From assembly GCA_039105265.1 (NCBI GenBank), contig JAPFFF010000005.1, positions 1,550,001 to 1,614,000 on the forward strand: DNA of 64,000 bases, read 5' to 3'. Numbering within the stretch: the stretch's first letter is position 1; every line of letters begins with the position of its first letter. Of the stretch, positions 50,337 to 58,936 are shown piece by piece. This stretch comes from Tritrichomonas musculus (lineage: Eukaryota > Parabasalia > Tritrichomonadida > Tritrichomonadidae). The translations under genes were made by a program, and so were the position numbers. The notes beneath the pieces were generated by a model. It was not told the DNA's origin. It searched no databases and saw only the letters and a list, made by a program, of their open reading frames with translations.

Positions 50337-50768
50337 ATGGCTAATGATTATAAATCCCCAAATGCAGAGATTGTAGGAAGAGAAGGAGTAATGTATAATG
50401 AAAATACAGAAAAAGTGCGATTTATCAAAGGCAAACATTATGGTATCTTTTCGAACGATAACACTTATGCTGTCACTTTTAATCCCAAGGTCAATTTGCC
50501 ACCAACGATAGTTCGAGAAAATAAACCTGTACGTCCTCCACCAACTAATCAGCACACAACAAAAGGACTTCATGAACCACCAGTAAGCTTAACTGACGGA
50601 AAACATTATATTCACCATGGATATGTGAAAAAACCGCCACTTTTGCCTCCTTACCTGAAAAAGCCAGAAGATTTAGCTCGAATACAAGGATTAGCAGATG
50701 AAAATAATAAAGGATCAATAATATATGGACCTAAACACTCAGTTATAATTAAAAATAATATCTATTAA
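50337..50768 (+). CDS. Pro-rich small Polinton protein next to the terminal repeat
   Basis: A 143-residue protein with Pro/His-rich segments (KPVRPPPTNQHTTKGLH; KKPPLLPPYLKKPED), beginning MANDYKSPNAEIVGREG. It is the last gene before the 398-bp repeat, its stop codon ending one base before the repeat starts. This tight end fits a terminal gene of the element. Function unknown; a virion or packaging accessory is possible. Confidence 0.6.
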   Translation: MANDYKSPNAEIVGREGVMYNENTEKVRFIKGKHYGIFSNDNTYAVTFNPKVNLPPTIVRENKPVRPPPTNQHTTKGLHEPPVSLTDGKHYIHHGYVKKPPLLPPYLKKPEDLARIQGLADENNKGSIIYGPKHSVIIKNNIY

Positions 50769-50769
50769 A

Positions 50770-51167
50770 TTACAGATACTAATTTAATATCGTAACGTAA
50801 TTTTTTATCGTAACGTTATTTTTTTTTTTAGAAAAATTTAAAAATATAAAAATCTAATTTTCTAAATATGTATTGAAGATAATTTATTATAAATTATATC
50901 AATATATTTATTACGTAATAAGTAATATATCATATCATAATAAATATGAAATTCTTCCATATTGAGTGAGTTTTTCATTAAATTAATCAAAAAAATAAAA
51001 ATGAATTATTTCATGATACACCGAATTACCTTTCAATTTAAACAAATACATAGCATCTATATGCAATAGCAATTAATATTTCTTCATAGTGATTAATTGT
51101 AAAACTATTCGATTGTGATAAAATAGAACAAAACAAAACTAAACGACCGTTTAAAATTATATTAAAA
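50770..51167. repeat. 398-bp inverted repeat, left arm (likely right TIR of Polinton A)
   Basis: The arm starts TTACAGATACTAATTTAAT and ends near AAACGACCGTTTAAAATT. It is the nearly identical reverse complement of 52106-52503, with the same length. It carries the doubled motif TAACGTAA/TAACGTTA, a plausible factor-binding or end-recognition sequence. Lying right behind the last structural gene, it fits a Polinton terminal inverted repeat whose outer end is at 51167. Confidence 0.8.
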
Positions 51168-52105
51168 TATAAAATATAGTATTTCTATGAATAGTCCTTA
51201 TTATATTTAAAAGAATACCATATTTTTAGATTTACAGACAAAATACAATACATTTGTAATTCTAACATTTACTTTTGAATTCAAAAAGACAGTTTATTTA
51301 TGTAAATTTTTCACATATAGAATCAAAAACAAGGTGATCTATTTTTAAAGTTTCCTATAGGATTTTTTCTAAAATAACAAATATGTTATAATAGTTGGCA
51401 GTGAACTATCAATAATATTAATAATTATATCATGAAAAAATAGGAAGGAGAACAAAAAAAGTTAGATTATTCGAACAACTGTGAAAAGTTTAAAAATCTT
51501 ATTTTCTCCAAATTTTTGTTTACTATTTACAGAAAAAAATATGGTTTAAAACATTGATAGAGACAAATAAATGTTATGATAAATGTTTTAATTTGCGTTA
51601 TTAAGTTGATTTTATGAAAAATTTAATATTAAATAAATAATTATTTTTTTTAAAAAAAGTATGAATGAAAAAGGAAATAAAGTTTCTTAAGGAGTTTTTA
51701 ATATCTAAATACTAGCCTAAAACATTTGATATATAAAATTCTCTTCGAAAATAATAATTAAAAAAGTTTTCATGTACGTTTGTAATATTTATAAATTTTG
51801 GCTTATTTCATTCAAAATGCATATATCTTATTTATAAAATATTATTTTTATGAGTTATTAGAAATATATAAGCTGTTATATGCAATTAATACTAAATGAT
51901 TGAAGATAATACTGATTTTTATAAAAATTACTGAGGTACTTATTATTGAGAAATTTAAAAAATAAATAATTAAAAATTTTCATAAGAAAGAAAACATAAA
52001 TAATAGAATTTAATCCGGATATATACTTATTTATAATATGGGTTATATATATTAAAATATCAATTGATTTTAATAACTTAAGCTTGCTAAAAAGACACAT
52101 TTATT
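51168..52105. other. AT-rich DNA between the two repeat arms
   Basis: About 940 bases of very AT-rich sequence without a supported gene; the frame at 51876-52100 is AT-driven. If the arms are ends of two elements this is host DNA caught between them. If they bound one inserted hairpin-type element, this is its core. Confidence 0.5.
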
Positions 52106-52503
52106 TTTTAATATAATTTTAAACGGTCGTTTAGTTTTGTTTTGTTCTATTTTATCACAATCGAATAGTTTTACAATTAATCACTATGAAGAAATATTAA
52201 TTGCTATTGCATATAGATGCTATGTATTTGTTTAAATTGAAAGGTAATTCGGTGTATCATGAAATAATTCATTTTTATTTTTTTGATTAATTTAATGAAA
52301 AACTCACTCAATATGGAAGAATTTCATATTTATTATGATATGATATATTACTTATTACGTAATAAATATATTGATATAATTTATAATAAATTATCTTCAA
52401 TACATATTTAGAAAATTAGATTTTTATATTTTTAAATTTTTCTAAAAAAAAAAATAACGTTACGATAAAAAATTACGTTACGATATTAAATTAGTATCTG
52501 TAA
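52106..52503. repeat. 398-bp inverted repeat, right arm (likely left TIR of Polinton B)
   Basis: Reverse complement of 50770-51167, beginning near TTTTAATATAATTTTAAACG and ending ATTAGTATCTGTAA. The first gene of the next block ends only 20 bases further on. TTAA occurs one base outside both arms (50765-50768 and 52505-52508), which could be chance in such AT-rich DNA or a target duplication if the whole 1.7 kb is one insertion. Confidence 0.8.
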
Positions 52504-52523
52504 ATTAATTTTTATTAATTAAA

Positions 52524-52958
52524 TTATTTTTCTTCTTCTTTTTCTTTTTCTTCTTTCTTTTCTTCATCCTCTTCTTTTTCATCATCAGAAGGAAAATTAA
52601 AAGGACTATCGTCAGAATCAGTACTGATCATTTTAATATATTTTTCTTCTTTCTTCTTCTTCTCTTCTTTCTTTTCTTCCTCCTCTTCTTTTTCTTCCTC
52701 CTCTTCTTCTTCTTTCTTTTCTTTATATCTTTTTTCTGCTTCATTCATTTGAATCCATACATTTATTAGTCTTTTTGTAGCTATTTCTTGGTTTCTCAGT
52801 TTGCAGTATCGAACCATCATGAGTGGAATTATCTGTTCTATTTTATAAATCGGGATCTCTTCTGTTTCTTGTTCTAATAAAGCCCGGATGTCTTTTATGA
52901 GGGGCATGAGCTCTTTTTGGATCTGAGTTAATTCATGAGCAAGTTTTTGGATGGACAT
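52524..52958 (-). CDS. Glu/Lys-rich helical Polinton protein
   Basis: A 144-residue protein whose first 80 residues form a helical domain (KLAHELTQIQKELMPLIKDI, IYKIEQIIPLMMVRYCKL) and whose remainder is a Glu/Lys low-complexity tail broken by a short patch (ISTDSDDSPFNFPSDDE) resembling an acidic phosphorylated or SLiM-like motif. It is the first gene inside the terminal repeat and is divergent from the next gene across about 60 bases. Function unknown. Confidence 0.6.
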   Translation of the reverse strand: MSIQKLAHELTQIQKELMPLIKDIRALLEQETEEIPIYKIEQIIPLMMVRYCKLRNQEIATKRLINVWIQMNEAEKRYKEKKEEEEEEEKEEEEEKKEEKKKKEEKYIKMISTDSDDSPFNFPSDDEKEEDEEKKEEKEKEEEK

Positions 52959-53020
52959 TATATAAGTGTGATTTGATTATTCTTTCTAAAGTTTTTTCTT
53001 AAATAAATGGCCGGCTACTT

Positions 53021-53599
53021 ATGATAATTCAGAAGTTAATTGGTCCCTTAAAATTTTCAGGTTTATCTCCAAGGCAAATGATCAAGAAGAGAACAAACGC
53101 AACTGGTGTTAACGCAAATATAGCATTGGAGCCAACAGCAGCATCGTCATCGACTTCAAATATAAATAATAATATTATTATAAATAAACGAGAAGATGGG
53201 AAGGAGGAGATAGTGATAACAAGAGACGTGAATGCTCAAATAGAACCGGAAATCAATGAAACAGACGCAAAAAGTGTGATTTTAGAAACATATGCTCAAA
53301 TACTTTTAAATCAGGATAAAGCGCTTTTAAGCAATTTAATCTTTAAGCATTCTATTATTGTCCCTAAAGAGTGCTTAGAAGAAATCATAAAAGCAATTCT
53401 CAAAGTCACAGAAGTCGAAGTACATCTTGATGAAGATATTGGTTGTTGTGCCGGAAAAGCAAACCCAATTCGAAGAATAGAAGCCATTAAAATACTCAAA
53501 GAGAACGGCGAAATCGTCACTGATTTCAAACAAGTTTATAATAAAGAATATAATGAATTATTAAATAACTATCATTTATGTTTAAAGTTTTGCGTTTAG
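53021..53599 (+). CDS. Polinton protein of unknown function
   Basis: A 192-residue protein with a disordered N-terminal third and an alpha/beta C-terminal domain (about 85-192: DAKSVILETYAQILLNQDK, EEIIKAILKVTEVEVHLDED, CCAGKANPIRRIEAI). No recognised motif. An ATG at 53007 lies in a frame that stops at once, so the Met at 53021 is used. It ends exactly where the minus-strand neighbour ends (tail to tail). Confidence 0.6.
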   Translation: MIIQKLIGPLKFSGLSPRQMIKKRTNATGVNANIALEPTAASSSTSNINNNIIINKREDGKEEIVITRDVNAQIEPEINETDAKSVILETYAQILLNQDKALLSNLIFKHSIIVPKECLEEIIKAILKVTEVEVHLDEDIGCCAGKANPIRRIEAIKILKENGEIVTDFKQVYNKEYNELLNNYHLCLKFCV

Positions 53600-54244
53600 T
53601 TAGTTAAAAACCCAGTAAATAGCTCCTCCACCAGTTATATTAAATATTTGGCAATTGCTAACTAGAAGAATACAATTCTGAGAAAAAATAATTCCTCCAG
53701 GTTCGTAAGATTTAATATTCGAGAATTTGCAATGTTTCAATATAATGGCTTCAGATTGATTTTTTTTTACAATTCTTGGGACAGGGCAAAAAGGGTTAGG
53801 TGATATGGTTGGAGTTAATGAGGGAGTTTGTTTTGGAGGATCATACAGATAAAAAAGTCCATGAAGAGCAGAAGCACTTCTGCTTTGGATCATGAGAGTA
53901 TCAGTAGTGATCGGCATTGATTGTGAATCAAAGAAAACTTGCCATTTCTGACGAACATCTGATTTACAATTAATGTTTAATTGACTTAATTGTCCAAAAT
54001 AAATGTCAATTGTATCAAAATTAGAGTCTTTCATTCCAATTATCCAAAATCGAGAACATGTAATTTGTTGTTCAAGAATTCCTCCTTGATAAAGAACGAA
54101 GAGATGATCCTTCAAGTCAGAAGTATCCATCGCCCAGTCTCCATAAACTTGAGTAAAATTCCAAGCAGGTATCCAATTAGCCTCTTCCGGGATTCCATCA
54201 GGTCTTTCAAATGATTCAATGAGTATCAATAAGATAGCGAACAT
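53600..54244 (-). CDS. Secreted protein with a Pmp-like GGAI end
   Basis: The 214-residue protein begins with a short signal-peptide-like segment (MFAILLILIESF), then a compact beta-rich region with several Trp, a Pro/Thr linker (PPKQTPSLTPTISPNPFC) and a right-handed beta-helix-like end: ILKHCKFSNIKSYEPGGIIF followed by SNCQIFNITGGGAIYW. The FxxN and GGAI pair is the hallmark of polymorphic membrane proteins, of which trichomonads have a surface family. Its presence inside a Polinton suggests capture of a host gene fragment or a particle-surface role; both are inference. It is adjacent to the helicase gene on the same strand. Confidence 0.6.
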   Translation of the reverse strand: MFAILLILIESFERPDGIPEEANWIPAWNFTQVYGDWAMDTSDLKDHLFVLYQGGILEQQITCSRFWIIGMKDSNFDTIDIYFGQLSQLNINCKSDVRQKWQVFFDSQSMPITTDTLMIQSRSASALHGLFYLYDPPKQTPSLTPTISPNPFCPVPRIVKKNQSEAIILKHCKFSNIKSYEPGGIIFSQNCILLVSNCQIFNITGGGAIYWVFN

Positions 54245-54322
54245 TGAAAAAAATGAAAACGGTTATGTCAGATCACATAACATTCTCAAAAAAAAAGATT
54301 AATTTAATAAAAGTTAATTCTT

Positions 54323-56086
54323 TTATTTATTAATTTGAAAGAATTGATATGCGTCTTCACGCAATTGATAAATTGCTGCCTTTGAGCCATCTTTGGTTTC
54401 TCGGCAGTATTTGAGAACGCTGTTTCGAAAGGCTTGCATTGTTCCCACAGCATATCCATTTTCGGTGCACCAAGCTTTAAAGGATTCAAAGGCCTGCTTC
54501 TTTTGTATTCCATGGATAAATTGTGAAACATTCAGCTGAATGAATGCTGAGTATGGATTCTTCGAAAAGTTAATAATGTCTGTTTTCTCTCTTGTCAAAG
54601 GAATGATTGTCGGATCCCATTGGGAAAGATCAATTCTTCTGAACCAAGATAACAGGATCGAAAAAAAATCAGGAGTGAAGGACCCATAAAGATTATTAAA
54701 ATAGTCTTTATCTCCTCGTTTTTCTGCTGAAACTTCCATAACTATGTATCGTCTATCATCTTCTGCTATTTTGATTGGTGCAAAATTGTTCGAAAGGAAG
54801 ATAAAGTTGGCAACATTTTGCTGAGTAAAGACGTCCTGATACTTCTTGTGAATGTCAATTGACTCTTCCGTGATCAATGTCTTTAAGGTGTCGTCATCAT
54901 ATTTCTTGTTGCCGATAAAACTCTTTACTTCATTACACACAAGCAACATTTTATACATCAAACTTCCATTAAATTTGCCTGTGAGATAATCAAGTTTGGC
55001 ATCAGGATTGGCATAACCACCAAAAAGTTTACAAATAGTGTCAGTAAACGTGTTTTTCCCAGTACCCTGCATACCTGTTATGACGAGTGCTGTTTTGGTC
55101 TTTTTTCCAATATTTTGGATAATATACGATATCCAGGATATGACATAATTGAAAACATCTTTTCTTTTTTTGCATATGATGGCAAAAATATGAGAAAGGA
55201 ATGGCTGAATAACTTCTTGTCTTATATTTTGTCCAAAGCATAAAGGATAATCAAATCCCTGGAAGAATTGAAACACATCCAATCGTCCGGTGTAGAATGC
55301 CATCTGCTCTATTGTCAAAAAGTTTGTATTTGTTCCTTCCTGCAAAACTTTATATGCTGTAATTGCTTTTGTCGTTTTGCCCAAAGTTATTGACTTTAGT
55401 TTTTGATTGAACTGTGCCATAGTAGTGAATGTCAGTTGTGCGTGATTGTACTTTGGGTCTCTCACTTTGAGGAGAAAAATTGATGGCACAACATCAATAT
55501 GTTTAGCAACTCTGACAAGATCAGTCATGAATTCCCCGACTCTGATGCCAAACCCTGTGCTTTTCCTATAGTCTTTGTGTCTGATGCTAGTTAATGAAAA
55601 ATGGGTATATGTTTCAATTTGAGCTGAGTCATTAATGGTGTTATTAAAGTACGTCTCAAGCATGTAATTCCTCTGTCTTTGAGGTAAACAGTTTAAGAAA
55701 TCGAATAACCATCTGTTCCCTTTGAGAGTTTGATTATTTAGCCAATTTTCTTCGACAAATTCTTCACTATTTCCCTCTTTGAGACACCACCATCTTTTCA
55801 TGATTTGCTTTTTGAAATCGGTCTTATATGGTGCAATAGATATTGAATTGAATACCTGACCAAAATTCTCTTCGTTTGGTTCCAACAATGAATAAAGGGC
55901 CAATAAATCATCACCGTCAAGTTTAATTGGGTTATTGTTGACACAAAGATCATTATCATTAAAATCTGGGTGGTAATGTGGCAGGACATTTTGAATTATT
56001 ATTTGGTCTTCATCGTTACTATCATCCAAATAAGGATCTTCTTCAGTCATTTGTTCTTCTTCAGTCATTTGTTCTTCTTCAGTCAT
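54323..56086 (-). CDS. Polinton superfamily 3 helicase (D5-like)
   Basis: The 587-residue protein should unwind the element's DNA during replication. The C-terminal ATPase carries the SF3 motifs in order: Walker A ALVITGMQGTGKNTF (near residue 335), motif B LLVCNEVKSF (near 380), and motif C QNVANFIFLSNNFAPIK (near 425). This matches primase-helicases of the D5 group in large DNA viruses. The N-terminal 200 residues are helical and resemble the D5 N-domain loosely. The very N-terminus is a threefold MTEEEQ repeat; one of the inner Met residues could be the true start. It is transcribed away from the bZIP-like gene, with starts about 50 bases apart. Confidence 0.85.
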   Translation of the reverse strand: MTEEEQMTEEEQMTEEDPYLDDSNDEDQIIIQNVLPHYHPDFNDNDLCVNNNPIKLDGDDLLALYSLLEPNEENFGQVFNSISIAPYKTDFKKQIMKRWWCLKEGNSEEFVEENWLNNQTLKGNRWLFDFLNCLPQRQRNYMLETYFNNTINDSAQIETYTHFSLTSIRHKDYRKSTGFGIRVGEFMTDLVRVAKHIDVVPSIFLLKVRDPKYNHAQLTFTTMAQFNQKLKSITLGKTTKAITAYKVLQEGTNTNFLTIEQMAFYTGRLDVFQFFQGFDYPLCFGQNIRQEVIQPFLSHIFAIICKKRKDVFNYVISWISYIIQNIGKKTKTALVITGMQGTGKNTFTDTICKLFGGYANPDAKLDYLTGKFNGSLMYKMLLVCNEVKSFIGNKKYDDDTLKTLITEESIDIHKKYQDVFTQQNVANFIFLSNNFAPIKIAEDDRRYIVMEVSAEKRGDKDYFNNLYGSFTPDFFSILLSWFRRIDLSQWDPTIIPLTREKTDIINFSKNPYSAFIQLNVSQFIHGIQKKQAFESFKAWCTENGYAVGTMQAFRNSVLKYCRETKDGSKAAIYQLREDAYQFFQINK

Positions 56087-56135
56087 TTCAGAAATGTGAA
56101 GAGCTTTTTTGTTTTTTATTTTTTCTCAAAAATAA

Positions 56136-56366
56136 ATGTCCGGACGATTAGATCTTTCAGAATTTAATGAAACAAATGTTATCAAAAAGCTCACCAAATC
56201 AGAAAGTATACAAAATTTGAAAAGAGGACGAAAACTAAAATACGCTACTGAAGAAGAAAGACATGAAGCTAGAAAACAACAACAAAAAGCATATAGAGAA
56301 AGGAAAAAAAGAGAATTAGAAGAATTAAGAGAAAAAGTAAATATGATAACGAATCAGCCCAATTGA
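56136..56366 (+). CDS. Small bZIP-like basic protein
   Basis: A 76-residue protein with an N-terminal tail and a basic helix, EARKQQQKAYRERKKRELEE, running into a short heptad-like LREKVNM. The spacing resembles the basic region of bZIP factors (Q..KAYRERK in place of N..AA..CR) with a short zipper. Such proteins could bind the minisatellite that begins about 35 bases after its stop codon; that link is inference. A T-rich leader with TTCTCAAAAATAA precedes the ATG. Confidence 0.55.
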   Translation: MSGRLDLSEFNETNVIKKLTKSESIQNLKRGRKLKYATEEERHEARKQQQKAYRERKKRELEELREKVNMITNQPN

Positions 56367-56399
56367 ATACCTAATTGGCTTGTATTTTATTTTTGTTTT

Positions 56400-56800
56400 T
56401 CAATAATTATTCAATGATTCATGCGTCCAATAAAATTCAATGATTCATGCGTCCAATAAAATTCAATGATTCATGCGTCCAATAAAATTCAATGATTCAT
56501 GCGTCCAATAAAAAAAACATTCAATAATTCATGCGGCCATGACCTCATGAAGTATTCAATTTTCTTGCGGACAAAAAAAATTCAATGATTCATGCGGACA
56601 AAAAAAATTCAATGATTCAAAATTCAATGATTCATGCGTCCAATAAAATTCAATGATTCATGCGGACAAAAAAAATTCAATGATTCATGCGTCCAATAAA
56701 ATTCAATGATTCATGCGTCCAATAAAATTCAATGATTCATGCGGACAAAAAAATTCAATGATTCATGCGGACAAAAAAAAATTCAATGATTCATGCAGTA
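56400..56800. repeat. Minisatellite of about 26 bp, roughly 15 copies
   Basis: The unit has the invariant core TTCAATGATTCATGCG followed by either TCCAATAAAA or GACAAAAAAA, so two subtypes alternate irregularly. One copy near 56520-56570 is divergent. The core is far less AT-rich than the surroundings and no gene spans it. In a linear, protein-primed element such an array could be an origin, enhancer or factor-binding array. Confidence 0.85.
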
Positions 56801-56804
56801 ATGT

Positions 56805-57224
56805 TTAGTAAAAAATTTTTGTGTATATTGTTAATCTTTTATTTTTTATTCTAATACGCTTATTAGAAAACATTGTTCTTATTTCAAGTATATGTGCAAG
56901 TCCTTTTTTGGTATAATTTGTGCCAAAATAACTATTATATAAATCTCTGAGTTCATTTGCATAATAATTATCTTTTCTGAGAGATTTATAAAATGTCAAG
57001 AATTTGGGATTTATATGGAGGCTATCTGATATTTTGGCTTTTGGACTTAATTCGAAACTAGGAATTTTATCTTCTTGAGAAGATATATGTAATGACCGTG
57101 AGATATCTTTCCCCAATTTTTCTATTTGATTATCAGGATGCCAGAGCTCTTTGTCTTCTTCTGTTAACTCATAATGAACTAAAGAATCAAGAAAATCAGT
57201 TTCGTCTTCAAAGTATTCAGACAT
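56805..57224 (-). CDS. Small Polinton protein, unknown function
   Basis: About 139 residues from the preferred start MSEYFEDETDFLDSL at 57224; an upstream Met at 57257 would add 11 hydrophobic residues. The N-terminal half is acidic and the C-terminal half basic (NYYANELRDLYNSYFGTNY; KRIRIKNKRLTIYTK), compatible with nucleic-acid binding. No known domain. It ends next to the minisatellite. Confidence 0.5.
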   Translation of the reverse strand: MSEYFEDETDFLDSLVHYELTEEDKELWHPDNQIEKLGKDISRSLHISSQEDKIPSFELSPKAKISDSLHINPKFLTFYKSLRKDNYYANELRDLYNSYFGTNYTKKGLAHILEIRTMFSNKRIRIKNKRLTIYTKIFY

Positions 57225-57590
57225 AAAAAGTGTGAACTTTTTCAAAAGAATTTTCAAAATCTATAGGAAAAACATTTTTTAGAATAAAAATAACTATTTT
57301 ATAAATATGTATATTTAATGTAGATATTAAATAATAGTTTAGATTTAAAAAATAAAATACTTTGGAATAAAATTTACATTCTCTCAATTTATTGAAATAT
57401 TTTTAATAATTTGTTTTTTAATAATAATCATAAAAATAATATATATACTTAATATAGATAATTAATAATTAATCGTTAGATTAAAATAAAATGTTTATTA
57501 TAAAAATGATCGGACATTCAATTTTGTGAGAAACGATAATTGAGAGAATAAATTATTCTTAAAAACCGCCATTGCTGACCATTTTTTTTA
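57225..57590. other. AT-rich intergenic spacer within Polinton B
   Basis: Nothing recognised except AT-rich leader sequences for the two divergent genes at its sides. Confidence 0.45.
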
Positions 57591-58836
57591 ATGTTCTTCA
57601 ACAACAACAACAACAACAATCTAAACTCAAAACAAAGACGAATCATCAAACGTCAAATCCAAAGAATGCCAATGCTTAATGACATGCAAATGACAAATCA
57701 GAATCAATTACTGCAACTCTTGCTGAACAAGCAAGACTCGAATGCTGAACAAGCAAGACTCGAATCAATTACTGCAACTCTTGCTGAACAAGCAAGACTC
57801 GAATCAGCAGCCAGACGCAAATCAATTGTTGCAACTCTTGCTGAACAAGCAAGACTCGAATCAGCAGCCAGACGCAAATCAATTACTGCAACTCTTGCTG
57901 AACAAGCAAGACTCGAATCAGCAGCCAGACGCAAATCAATTGTTGCAACTCTTGCTGAACAAGCAAGACTCGAATCAATTACTGCAAAACTTGCTGAACA
58001 AGCAAGACTCGAATCAATTGTTGCAACTCTTGCTGAATAAGCAAGACCAGAATCTGTCGCAAAACTTGCTGAATAAGCAAGACCAGAATCAATTACTGCA
58101 AAACTTGCTGAACAAGCAACAAGAGGAGGAAGAAGAACCTCATTTGCAAATAGAACCTGGCCATGTCATAAATTTTTTGCCAGCTGAACCAGAGGAAGAG
58201 ACAAAAAGCTGGGAAAGATTAATGGACATAATTCTCCAATCCGATCAGCAGCCAAATCCACTCACAAAGTTGGATTGGAGAATTCGTCAAATAATGACCA
58301 AATATGTGGACAAAAAGCTGGAAAAGCAAAAAGCAGATTATGAGACCAAGATCAAGAACCTAGAGGAACAAATTACCAAACTAAAGATACCACCACCACC
58401 ACCTCCACCAGCACCAGCACCAGCACCGGAAATAGATTATGCATCTGTTTCAAAAAGAGTATGCAAAGAACCAGCTTTCTTAGATGAATTAGTGAGAGTG
58501 GTAAACAATGCCTGGGATAATAGAGAAAAGGTTGATCCAGCTGGAATTGCTAAAACTCTAGAAAAAAAGATCAGTAGATCAGAAGAAGCAAGACGTTTAA
58601 TATTCGTCCATGAAGAATTCAAAAATAAATACAGCAAAGATTATAATAGTTCCAAGCTCCAACAAGATCTTTATAATGACTTTACTTCCTCAATAAAAAA
58701 GCTCGTTAATGATCCTCGAGAATACCAATATTTACTATCACTTCAGGATAATGCTCCAGATGTGAATCTTAAAAACTTACCCACAATTACAGCATGGTGG
58801 GTTGAACATTATTTAAAGACACTTTTAATTGCATAA
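57591..58836 (+). CDS. Gln/Leu repeat protein with coiled coil, Polinton B
   Basis: Two overlapping frames (57591-58040 and 57742-58836) cross a DNA repeat that is open in both. The second carries NQLLQLLLNKQDS repeats separated by NQQPDA, then a conserved-looking C-terminal part: a helical region (RLMDIILQSDQQPNPLTKLD), a coiled coil (KLEKQKADYETKIKNLEEQI), a run of prolines, and a globular end (EPAFLDELVRVVNNAWDNRE; NLPTITAWWVEHYLKTLLIA). The gene probably starts at 57591 with an Asn run and seems broken about once within the repeats. No family is recognised; a position just before the polymerase suggests a replication or virion accessory role. Confidence 0.5.
57699..58110. repeat. Coding tandem repeat, 39-bp unit with an 18-bp insert
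   Basis: The unit encodes NQLLQLLLNKQDS (39 bp) and in some copies is followed by an 18-bp insert encoding QQPDA plus one residue. About ten units are present, nearly identical at the DNA level, which points to recent expansion. Because both unit lengths are multiples of three and free of stops in two frames, the alternate frame reads AEQARLESITATL. Confidence 0.8.
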
Positions 58837-58936
58837 GGTCATTAATAAACAATTCTTCTCTTATTTTTCTTTTATTTTTTCTTTTTATATTTCTACGGTT
58901 TTTAGGTTAATAAAGGTCAATTTAATCACACTTAAA

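Larger units (their letters stand above)
40887..51167 (+). mobile_element. Polinton/Maverick A, structural-gene half, left end not seen
   Basis: A run of same-strand genes typical of Polintons: HNH nuclease, Ulp1-type protease, minor-capsid-like frames, integrase, packaging ATPase, small virion-like proteins and major capsid protein. It ends at a 398-bp repeat (50770-51167) that fits a terminal inverted repeat. The left terminal repeat is not present between 38 and 42 kb, so the left limit is uncertain and the Rep gene may or may not belong. A mariner has inserted near its left side. Most genes are open; I estimate about two breaks (one minor-capsid-like gene and the mariner-hit HNH gene). 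Near-identity of the terminal repeat to that of element B suggests a recent origin. Confidence 0.7.

Noticed and set aside
51876-52100. 74-residue minus-strand frame between the 398-bp arms
   Set aside because: Low-complexity AT-driven translation; no transposase or other motif that would identify the core of an insertion element.
56400-56800. CRISPR-like array
   Set aside because: The units are contiguous with two fixed tails and no unique spacers, in a eukaryotic mobile element; it is a minisatellite.
57704-57934. Minus-strand frame with Ala/Ser repeats across the Polinton coding repeat
   Set aside because: It is the antisense shadow of the 39-bp unit and has no independent support.
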